Source: DAIUFH01 sp036844705 (lineage in GTDB: Bacteria > Bacillota > Clostridia > Tissierellales > Tissierellaceae). From it: a stretch of DNA of 6,054 nt. The DNA is taken from NCBI GenBank assembly GCA_036844705.1, contig DAIUFH010000104.1, positions 1 through 6,054 on the forward strand, read 5' to 3'. The notes below the pieces were generated by a model that worked only from the letters and a program-made list of their open reading frames with translations, was not told the origin of the DNA and did no database searches. Below, in pieces: positions 1 through 4,684 of this stretch. Every line of letters starts with the position of its first letter. Position 1 is the first letter of the stretch. A program made the position numbers and the translations under genes.

Positions 1-120
1 GCCTTCTAAAATATCACAAGCACACATTTCTCCACAAGATAGCATATCAATTATCCTTAAACGTGTTTCATCAGATATAGCCTTAAAGACTGGAATATAT
101 TCTGCGTATGTCTTAACCAT
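1..120 (-). CDS. arsR: ArsR/SmtB-family metalloregulatory repressor, N-terminal 40 residues (runs off left edge)
   Basis: The minus strand opens with ATG at 120 and stays open to the window edge, giving 40 residues beginning MVKTYAEYIPVFKAISDETR. The segment FKAISDETRLRIIDML is the classic first helices of ArsR/SmtB winged-helix repressors (usual length about 100-120 residues). It is followed by GEMCACDIL, which matches the ELCVCDL metal-binding loop of arsenic-type ArsR. The CxC cysteine pair that binds As(III)/Sb(III) is present, but the third cysteine of the E. coli type (CVCDLC) is Leu here. A perfect AAAGGAGGT ribosome binding site lies just before the ATG and fixes the start. In this family the protein represses its own operon and is released by metalloid binding. 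Any ars effector genes would lie beyond the left edge and cannot be seen. Family assignment is firm; the exact inducer is inference. Confidence 0.9.
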   Translation of the reverse strand, partial: MVKTYAEYIPVFKAISDETRLRIIDMLSCGEMCACDILEG

Positions 121-154
121 GAAATTACCTCCTTTATATCTATATGTTTCAATG

Positions 155-215
155 ATATTGAATGTTATCGATATTCTAAAATTATTATAACAATGATATC
201 GATAGTTGTCAATAT
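155..215. promoter_or_regulatory. Two-arm dyad operator, probable ArsR autoregulatory site
   Basis: Two 21-bp arms, 155-175 and 195-215, are inverted copies of one another. Aligned in the same orientation they share ATATTGA followed by four variable positions and TATCGATAT, 16 of 21 positions identical, separated by 19 bp. Each arm holds its own smaller ATCGAT palindrome. The right arm covers the -35 element and spacer; the left arm begins at the predicted transcription start. This is where an ArsR-family repressor would be expected to bind. That ArsR is the ligand is inferred from position. Confidence 0.6.
184..212 (-). promoter_or_regulatory. Consensus sigma-A promoter of the arsR gene
   Basis: Read on the minus strand, TTGACA (212-207) and TATAAT (189-184) are both perfect consensus hexamers separated by exactly 17 bp. 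Transcription should start near 177, giving a 5' leader of roughly 57 nt before the arsR ATG at 120. The -35 and spacer lie inside the right arm of the dyad operator, so repressor binding would block RNA polymerase directly. Confidence 0.88.
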
Positions 216-248
216 GATTGTTTCCAAATTCTCCATTACAACTGTCTC

Positions 249-458
249 CTACAATAAAAAAGGATCAGCAATGATGTCATTACCGAGAGCCTTTAAATAT
301 TGCTCCATAAAAGAAAGCAAGCCATTATCTCTGTCTGGAGTATAACCAATGCACACTCTCAAATCATCTATAATGATTTGCCTTTGTTCTCGATAGGCTT
401 CAATTTTATTAGTCATTAAATCTACAAAACATCCGCCTATGTTTTCTGCTGTTACCGT
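249..458 (-). pseudogene. Unrecognised gene remnant, C-terminal fragment
   Basis: A minus-strand frame is open from just after a stop codon at 461-459 down to a TAG at 251-249. The first Met is at 416, giving 55 residues from there (MTNKIEAYREQRQ...). The open frame also extends upstream of that Met as TVTAENIGGCFVDL. No ribosome binding site precedes the Met, and the coherent, polar, gene-like sequence continues across it, so this is more likely the tail of a formerly longer gene than a complete small gene. I do not recognise the family. It sits upstream of the arsR promoter on the same strand, and its upstream end coincides with an inverted repeat that may mark the break. Confidence 0.4.
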
Positions 459-499
459 CTACTATAAATCAGTGTTTGCCGTGTAACAGCAGATAAAAC
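441..499. repeat. Inverted repeat next to the gene remnant
   Basis: TCTGCTGTTAC at 445-455 is repeated inverted and perfectly at 483-493 (GTAACAGCAGA), with 27 bp between. The flanks GTTT(T) at 441 and AAAAC at 495-499 extend the symmetry if a 2-bp gap is allowed. The left arm lies inside the remnant reading frame. No T-run follows on either strand, so it is not a typical terminator. It could be a recombination scar or the end of a small element. Confidence 0.5.
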
Positions 500-577
500 A
501 ATTTATGCAGATAAAAGTTGAATTAAATTTAAATAAATAGGGTAATAGTAATTCTGAATGATTAATGAGGTGATGAA

Positions 578-820
578 GTGTCTTCAGGTATCAAATTATT
601 TAATAGTATATCAAATATATATGGAGTCTTTTTCAATTTCCAAGTGGCTTACTATGGAAAAAGGGGGCTTCTTACAACTATTATTGAATGGCTAGAGCGT
701 GGCGATTACTTTAATTTTATTAAAGTGGCTAAAGATGAACTGGATTCAGTATTTCTTGATGTTGAAGTAATTGATGTAGATACCAGGGCGGCATGGTATA
801 TATGTAAAAAACCCCTCTAA
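578..820 (+). pseudogene. SAM-dependent methyltransferase, apparently with internal deletion
   Basis: The frame starts at GTG 578, preceded by GAGGTG at a suitable distance, and encodes 80 residues. The first 30 or so (SGIKLFNSISNIYGVFFNFQ) resemble the N-terminus of small clostridial class I methyltransferases. The C-terminal half (WLERGDYFNFIKVAKDELDS, then a VEVIDV-WYICKK ending) resembles their last strands. The GxGxG SAM-binding core that should lie between, over 100 residues, is absent; the two ends meet near YYGKRGLL. If the match is right, the protein cannot bind SAM by the normal fold and is a deletion remnant that happens to stay in frame. The family match is from memory of the sequence style, not a search. 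An unrelated small protein remains possible. The stop codon lies inside the stem of the terminator that serves the opposite strand. Confidence 0.45.
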
Positions 821-861
821 ATTCAACAGATCCTTTTTAGGCTGTGTGGTAATTTAGAGGG
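813..861 (-). terminator. Rho-independent terminator of the metal operon
   Basis: CCCTCTAAATT (813-823) pairs perfectly with AATTTAGAGGG (851-861), 11 bp with a 27-bp loop. Read on the minus strand the stem ends in GGGG followed directly by TTTTTT, a strong intrinsic terminator, starting 11 bp after the stop codon of the metallochaperone gene. On the plus strand the trailing sequence (TTTGGGTTATTT) is weaker, so it may work poorly in that direction. The left arm contains the stop codon of the convergent short gene. Confidence 0.8.
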
Positions 862-871
862 TTTGGGTTAT

Positions 872-1099
872 TTATTTCACTCTGGATTTTAAAACATCGT
901 AACCTAATTTACTGATTGCACTTTCTATTTCTTCGATTGATACCTTATCTTCGTTAAAGTCTAGTTTTACTTTACTTGAGTTAAATGATACTTGTGCTGT
1001 ATCTTTATCTACACCTTCTAATGATTTTAATGCACCTTCGATCTTTTGCATACATGATGGACATGTTAAAGTTTCTAATTGAATCGTTGCTGATTTCAT
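872..1099 (-). CDS. Heavy-metal-associated (HMA) domain metallochaperone, CopZ-like
   Basis: This 75-residue protein is a stand-alone ferredoxin-like HMA domain, the usual length for CopZ-type chaperones (about 68-75). The metal-binding loop is LTCPSCM with Cys13 and Cys16. It is followed by the expected helix (MQKIEGALKSLEGV), the strand VSFNSSKVKLDF and the terminal LGYDV turn. Such proteins bind a soft metal, classically Cu(I), through the CxxC and hand it to a P1B ATPase. Here the partner ATPase is the next gene upstream on the same strand, and it lacks an N-terminal HMA domain of its own, so this protein may supply that function in trans. An AGAGGAGA ribosome binding site precedes the ATG. 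The 100-bp gap to the ATPase gene carries a CRP/FNR-like palindrome, so the gene may have its own promoter as well as readthrough. The metal is not proven: the ATPase motif is not the copper type. Confidence 0.88.
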   Translation of the reverse strand: MKSATIQLETLTCPSCMQKIEGALKSLEGVDKDTAQVSFNSSKVKLDFNEDKVSIEEIESAISKLGYDVLKSRVK

Positions 1100-1174
1100 A
1101 ATCTAATCTCCTCTCATTCTTACATTTATTAGCTACCTTCTAATATCATATTAACATATTTTTTAATTAAAACT

Positions 1175-1188
1175 TTGACCTAAATCAA
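1175..1188. promoter_or_regulatory. CRP/FNR-type palindromic operator upstream of the chaperone gene
   Basis: TTGACCTAAATCAA differs at one position from the reverse complement of the two operators at 3466 and 3567 (TTGACCTAAGTCAA). Read toward the chaperone gene, a TATGAT -10 candidate at 1150-1145 would place the centre near -43.5. This is slightly off the -41.5 geometry of the other two, so the promoter assignment is weaker. It lies in the 100-bp gap between the ATPase stop and the chaperone start. Confidence 0.55.
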
Positions 1189-1199
1189 AATTTTATCTT

Positions 1200-3053
1200 T
1201 TATCTTAATTTATACTTTAATAACCTCATACCGTTTAAGATAACTACTAATATACTTGCTTCATGTACTAACATTCCTATGGACATATTCATCCATTCAC
1301 TAAATAATACACTTGCTAATAGTACTAATACTACTCCTACTGCTATAAGAATATTTTGTATCATGTTTCTTGCTGTTGCTTTTACTAGTCCTAATGCGTG
1401 TGGTAAACGGCTAAAATCTGAATTCATCAATACTACATCTGATGTTTCTATGGCTACGTCTGTTCCACTTCCCATTGCGATTCCTATATTTGCTAAGGCT
1501 AAGGATGGACTGTCATTTACTCCGTCTCCTACGAATGCTACTATTTGACCTTTTTCTTCTATTAACATTTTTACATATTCAGATTTATGCTCAGGTAACA
1601 TATTTCCATGGGCCTCAGTCAAACCAAGTTCTTTACTTACTACATCTACTGTTCCTTGGTTGTCTCCTGAAAGCATTACTAGGTTTTTTACTCCTAATTT
1701 CTTTAGTCTTTGTAAATCTTCTTTTACTCTTGGACGTATCTGGTCTCTTACTCCCATTAATACCTTTAGCTCTCCATCTACCGATGTTATTACTAATGAA
1801 TTTCCTGCCCTTTCAAAAGCTTCTATATCTTCTCTTGCTTCTTCACTTAATTCTACATTTTCTTTTTCCATTAAAGCTACATTTCCTACTGCTACTCTGT
1901 GGTTATTTACCACTGCTACTATTCCTCCACCCTTTACTACTTCTGTTTCTGTTACTGGTGAAAACTCAGTTTCATTAATTTCTTCTAGGACTGCTTTTGC
2001 TAATGGATGGTCTGATTCCCTTTCTATACTTGCTAGGTATACTAGTGTTTCTTCTATATTTTCTCCATAGTAGATTTTTTCTGCAACTGATGGGTTTCCT
2101 ACTGTTAAGGTACCTGTTTTATCAAATACCATGGTGTCTAATCTAGAAAAGTCTTGGATTACTTCACTACCCTTTAGAAGCACCCCATTTTTTGCTCCAT
2201 TTCCTATTCCTGCTACATTTGATACTGGTACACCTATTACTAAAGCACCTGGACAACCAAGTACTAAGATTGTGATTGCTAGCTCTACATCTTTTGAGAA
2301 TAACCATACTATAAATGCTAAAACTAGAACTGCTGGTGTATACCACTTTGAGAATCTATCTATAAATCTTTCTGCTTCTGATTTGGAATCCTGGGCTTCT
2401 TCTACTAGTTCTATAATTTTACCAAATGTTGTATCTTCACCTACTCTGTCTGCTACTATTTGTATTGTTCCATTATCTAAGATTGTTCCTGCAAATACAT
2501 TTGATCCTTCTTCTTTACCTACTGGTATTGATTCTCCTGTTATACTTGCTTCATTAATACTGCCTTCCCCTGTTAGTACTGTTCCATCCACTGGGACTTT
2601 TGCCCCTGTTTTTACAAGAAGTATATCCCCTACATCTACCTCGTCTACTTCTACCTCTTCAAATTCTCCATCTTCCATTTGCTTTAATGCACTTTCCGGT
2701 GCCATTTCCGTTAATTCTTTTATTGCTGAACGTGTTTGATTTAATGTTCTTTGCTCTAAATATGCTCCAAATAAGAATAGGAATGTAACTATTGCTGATT
2801 CTTCAAAGTTTTGAATTAAAAATGCACCTACTACTGCTATTGTTACTAGCACATCTATACTTACTACTTTTACTCGTAATGCTTGATATGCTTGAATAGC
2901 GATTGGTGCTGCACCTAAGATAGAAGCTATCACCAATGACCAAACAAATATATCCATATTCCCTGTTGTCCATTTGCTTATAAAGGCAATGGCTATTAAA
3001 ATACCACTTATTAATGTAATCTTATTTTTACTTTTTAAAATATGCCTTTGCAT
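1200..3053 (-). CDS. P1B-type heavy-metal translocating ATPase with CPG membrane motif
   Basis: This 617-residue protein is a complete P1B ATPase without an N-terminal metal-binding domain. Four membrane segments (about 12-27, 33-58, 64-80, 84-100) precede the actuator domain with TGES at 172-175. Two more follow (237-252 and 256-279), the second bearing CPG at 267-269. The cytoplasmic part shows the phosphorylation site DKTGT (311-315, Asp311), the HP of SDHPLA (349-350), the glycine-rich KGGG (374-377), LSGDN (461-465) and GDGVND (509-514). Two last segments end in HEAS (597-600) and LNGMRLL. All catalytic residues are intact. The usual signatures are CPC (Cu, Zn/Cd) or SPC with HEGGT/S (Co/Fe, P1B-4); CPG with HEAS fits none exactly, so the metal is open. 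AGGAGGGG precedes ATG 3053, 33 bp after the Ric-like gene. Part of a second such gene survives at 5311-5648. Confidence 0.95.
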   Translation of the reverse strand: MQRHILKSKNKITLISGILIAIAFISKWTTGNMDIFVWSLVIASILGAAPIAIQAYQALRVKVVSIDVLVTIAVVGAFLIQNFEESAIVTFLFLFGAYLEQRTLNQTRSAIKELTEMAPESALKQMEDGEFEEVEVDEVDVGDILLVKTGAKVPVDGTVLTGEGSINEASITGESIPVGKEEGSNVFAGTILDNGTIQIVADRVGEDTTFGKIIELVEEAQDSKSEAERFIDRFSKWYTPAVLVLAFIVWLFSKDVELAITILVLGCPGALVIGVPVSNVAGIGNGAKNGVLLKGSEVIQDFSRLDTMVFDKTGTLTVGNPSVAEKIYYGENIEETLVYLASIERESDHPLAKAVLEEINETEFSPVTETEVVKGGGIVAVVNNHRVAVGNVALMEKENVELSEEAREDIEAFERAGNSLVITSVDGELKVLMGVRDQIRPRVKEDLQRLKKLGVKNLVMLSGDNQGTVDVVSKELGLTEAHGNMLPEHKSEYVKMLIEEKGQIVAFVGDGVNDSPSLALANIGIAMGSGTDVAIETSDVVLMNSDFSRLPHALGLVKATARNMIQNILIAVGVVLVLLASVLFSEWMNMSIGMLVHEASILVVILNGMRLLKYKLR

Positions 3054-3086
3054 ATTACCCCTCCTGAACTATATCTTTTTTTATCT

Positions 3087-3380
3087 TTACTCTTGGTATG
3101 CTTTGTCTACTGCTTCTAACATATTGTATACTGCTTCATAACTCTCACATACATCACTTGGGACAGTATAGTTATCTGTGATTTTACGTAATTCTTTAAA
3201 TTCATTATCTAAATTTGGTTTTTCTGATCCTGCATTTTTAATTTTTACACTTACTTCATCGAATACCTTTTTAACATCATGGAATTCTGGATGACTTCCA
3301 CCATGAACCCTTGCTACTACTGGTACATATTGTTCTAATCTTCCTAAATTTTGTTCTAATGCCTCATTAAATTTTTTCAT
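3087..3380 (-). CDS. Short Ric/YtfE/ScdA-like (hemerythrin-like) protein lacking most di-iron ligands
   Basis: The 97-residue product contains two blocks that recall the Ric family (YtfE, ScdA), di-iron proteins involved in repair of iron-sulfur clusters after NO or oxidative damage. Residues 21-40, VVARVHGGSHPEFHDVKKVF, match the family's VHGxxHPEL helix, keeping His26 and His30 with an extra His34. Residues 61-88, containing LRKITDNYTVPSD and C-x-x-Y-x-x-x-Y, match its LRxLTxDYxxPxxAC helix. Missing are the H-x3-EE-x2-LFP segment that should lie between them and the H-x3-EN-x2-LFPR end, which carry most iron ligands. Full family members are about 220 residues. The frame is clean, with an AAAGGAGAG ribosome binding site, and it heads the ATPase operon, so it looks like a kept short form and not a decayed gene. 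Similarity is judged by eye; function is inference. Confidence 0.6.
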   Translation of the reverse strand: MKKFNEALEQNLGRLEQYVPVVARVHGGSHPEFHDVKKVFDEVSVKIKNAGSEKPNLDNEFKELRKITDNYTVPSDVCESYEAVYNMLEAVDKAYQE

Positions 3381-3437
3381 TATAAAATCTCTCCTTTAAT
3401 TTTAATATAATTTCTTTTGAATCTTTACTGTAACTAT

Positions 3438-3479
3438 ATAATAGCTCTTCCCGAATAATTAAACCTTGACTTAGGTCAA
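3438..3479 (-). promoter_or_regulatory. Proximal class II CRP/FNR-type promoter of the ATPase operon
   Basis: The palindrome TTGACTTAGGTCAA (3466-3479) has half sites TTGAC/GTCAA around four bases, the CRP/FNR superfamily layout. On the minus strand a TATTAT -10 element lies at 3443-3438, predicting a start at 3431. The palindrome centre is then exactly at -41.5, the class II activator position. No -35 hexamer is present at the normal place (AGGTTT), as expected for an activator-dependent promoter. The predicted leader to the ATG at 3380 is about 50 nt. Confidence 0.65.
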
Positions 3480-3538
3480 TATTTTAGATTCTTTTTGAAA
3501 GTTTTCTTGAATTTCTTTTATCTTGACCTTATGATTAC

Positions 3539-3580
3539 ATTTTAGCATGACTTTCTTGAAAAGTATTTGACTTAGGTCAA
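3539..3580 (-). promoter_or_regulatory. Distal class II CRP/FNR-type promoter of the ATPase operon
   Basis: A second identical palindrome, TTGACTTAGGTCAA (3567-3580), lies 101 bp upstream of the first. A TAAAAT -10 element at 3544-3539 on the minus strand predicts a start at 3532, again putting the palindrome centre at -41.5. The -35 position (AATACT) is non-consensus. The identity continues outside the palindrome into AATATT on one side. The plus strand has only a poor -10 at the matching position, so rightward activity is less likely. Confidence 0.6.
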
Positions 3581-3658
3581 TATTGGGAGGATATTTTAAC
3601 TCTAAAAGAAAAAGTCCTAATACCCTATTAAAAGATTCAAGACTTTGATGTTAAATAT

Positions 3659-3711
3659 ATTAAATTTAGAGAAGATAGATAGTAGAGTCCCATAGGGACA
3701 GAGATACTTAT
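3659..3711 (-). pseudogene. 53-bp remnant of a NapH-like iron-sulfur membrane protein gene
   Basis: This stretch matches 5844-5896, inside the iron-sulfur protein gene at the right edge, in the same orientation with only two mismatches over 53 bp. On the minus strand it encodes KYLCPYGTLLSIFSKFN, identical at protein level to that gene. Both mismatches are silent (AAG/AAA Lys, CTC/CTT Leu). No start, ribosome binding site or Fe-S cysteine clusters accompany it, so it is a dead fragment. Weak similarity may continue beyond a gap at 3715-3725 (TTATAGAAT). The rest of the gap between the Ric-like gene and the cupin gene (3581-3658 and 3712-3835) shows no gene. Confidence 0.8.
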
Positions 3712-3769
3712 AATATTATAGAATTAATTTTTAGCTAAAAACAGATGCTGTTAAAACTTTTAACACACT

Positions 3770-3798
3770 TTGAAAATATAAAACATATATTATATTGT
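3770..3798 (+). promoter_or_regulatory. Candidate promoter of the cupin gene
   Basis: TTGAAA (3770-3775) is followed after 17 bp by TATTGT (3793-3798), a modest sigma-A match in a very AT-rich stretch 38 bp before the cupin ATG. A CATATATTA string at 3784-3792 also fits a sporulation sigma-K -10 pattern (CATAnnnTA) but lacks a well-spaced partner. Because the region is so AT-rich, neither reading is secure. Confidence 0.25.
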
Positions 3799-3835
3799 AT
3801 TAGTTTTATAAATTTAAGTAGAGGATGGAACCTAT

Positions 3836-4354
3836 ATGGACAATAATGATAAATTTTATGAGCAATATAATATGTATTATGGAAAGAATTCTCCATACCA
3901 GGATTATTGTGATACCCCTAACAAGTCTGAACAGTGTATTAGTTTAAAAGACTATGGTCCAATGCCATATGTAGTTAATATTCATGAGGCTGCTAATCAG
4001 AATTACAATTTCAGGTTGGCCTTATGGACCGGCGACCATTTGCAACTTACTTTGATGAATATTCATGCTGGAGAAGATATAGGCCTTGAAGTACATCCAA
4101 ATGTGGATCAATTTCTCCGTATAGAAGAAGGAACAGGACTTGTTTTAATGGGGAATAGTAAGGACAATTTATGGTTTCAAAAGAATGTTCATCCTGGCTA
4201 TGTAATATTTATACCAGCTAAAACATGGCATAATACAATAAATACAGGTTGTACACCATTAAAATTATATTCCATTTATGCACCTCCTAATCATCCTCAT
4301 GGCACGATTCATAGAACAAAAAAAGAGGAAGAAATGGAACATGGACATTATTAA
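3836..4354 (+). CDS. Cupin-fold protein, single domain, 172 residues
   Basis: Residues about 60-150 form one cupin beta-barrel domain. Cupin motif 1 runs G79 to G99: G-x5-E85-x-H87-x4-Q92-x6-G99, where the first His of the canonical G-x5-H-x-H-x3/4-E-x6-G is Glu and the Glu is Gln. Motif 2 is GYVIFIPAKTWHNTIN, with G121, P127, His132 and N136. Likely metal ligands are therefore Glu85, His87, Gln92 and His132. The N-terminal 45 residues are rich in Tyr, Asn and Gln, and the tail is charged and His-containing (EEEMEHGHY). There is no signal peptide or membrane segment. The ATG at 3836 is preceded by GAGG with a rather long gap. No partner gene is adjacent. Cupins of this kind serve as small isomerases, dioxygenases, sugar-binding or spore-associated proteins; the sequence does not decide which. 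Substrate and pathway are unknown. Confidence 0.85.
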   Translation: MDNNDKFYEQYNMYYGKNSPYQDYCDTPNKSEQCISLKDYGPMPYVVNIHEAANQNYNFRLALWTGDHLQLTLMNIHAGEDIGLEVHPNVDQFLRIEEGTGLVLMGNSKDNLWFQKNVHPGYVIFIPAKTWHNTINTGCTPLKLYSIYAPPNHPHGTIHRTKKEEEMEHGHY

Positions 4355-4374
4355 TAAAGTATATGTTTAATGCC

Positions 4375-4424
4375 ACTTATAAAACAAATAGTACTACACG
4401 TGGATTACTGTTTGTTTTATAAGT
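4375..4424. terminator. Long hairpin after the cupin gene, possible bidirectional terminator
   Basis: ACTTATAAAACAAA (4375-4388) pairs perfectly with TTTGTTTTATAAGT (4411-4424). The pairing continues inward (TAGTA with TACTG, one U-G wobble), giving a 19-bp stem around a 12-nt loop (4394-4405) containing CACGTG. It starts 20 bp after the cupin stop codon. The stem is AT-rich and no clean T-run follows, so it is not a typical intrinsic terminator; the T-rich descending arm may partly serve. A 3'-end stabilising stem or a tiny palindromic element are alternatives. Confidence 0.55.
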
Positions 4425-4457
4425 TAACTCATCTTAATATTTAACAACAATTCTTCC

Positions 4458-4568
4458 TCATTTATTTTTCACGGGAGTTTTGTCAGTCTTTAAAACAGCA
4501 GCACTTCTATGGGACCACATGGATTTCATGTCTTTAGGATCGTATGTATGCGTTGGTTTTTTCGTCAT
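4458..4568 (-). CDS. Unidentified 36-residue reading frame, possibly a gene tail
   Basis: A minus-strand frame from ATG 4568 to TGA at 4460-4458 encodes a basic, polar 36-residue peptide beginning MTKKPTHTYDPKDMKSMWSH. Its composition looks like real protein, not random AT-rich translation (Trp, His, Pro, Lys spread evenly). It overlaps the previous frame by ATGA, typical of translationally coupled genes. No strong ribosome binding site is visible. I do not recognise the family. It may be a small intact gene or the surviving end of a longer one. Confidence 0.35.
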   Translation of the reverse strand: MTKKPTHTYDPKDMKSMWSHRSAAVLKTDKTPVKNK

Positions 4569-4684
4569 TGCCGAGTAGCAAATAGTTCTTCTGATATATA
4601 TCTATAAATATTATTTTGATTTCGAGAGTTGCCCCGTATTGCACGATTCAAATAAGCACATTTAATAATCCTATCTATTTTAAA
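4565..4684 (-). pseudogene. Unidentified C-terminal gene fragment
   Basis: A minus-strand frame open from 4684 to a TGA at 4567-4565 gives 39 residues (FKIDRIIKCAYLNRAIRGNS, then RNQNNIYRYISEELFATRQ). It has no ATG start and begins inside the last codons of the DUF4179-like remnant, in another frame. The Arg/Asn/Tyr-rich sequence is gene-like. It ends in an ATGA overlap with the next small frame. It appears to be the tail of a gene whose front was lost when the neighbouring remnant was joined to it. Family unknown. Confidence 0.35.

Noticed and set aside
165..236. A 23-residue minus-strand frame (MENLETIILTTIDIIVIIIL...) with an AGGAGA site 8 bp before its ATG, just after the 249-458 remnant.
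   Set aside because: It is made almost wholly of the arsR -35, -10 and operator sequence; its hydrophobic look follows from AT-rich palindromes. A leader peptide is not supported.
1279..2788. Several long plus-strand frames opposite the ATPase gene.
   Set aside because: They are antisense shadows: low-complexity Leu/Ser/Thr/Pro translations with no ribosome binding sites, opposite a gene with all P-type ATPase motifs intact.
3523..3536. TTGACCTTATGATT as a possible fourth CRP/FNR-like site.
   Set aside because: Only the left half matches; the right half has no GTCAA and no -10 is placed at the right distance.
3585..3680. A plus-strand GGGAGGA followed by a peptide-like stretch (EDILTLKEKVLIPY) that could suggest the start of a regulator gene.
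   Set aside because: No start codon at a usable distance, and the frame is stopped after 14 codons.
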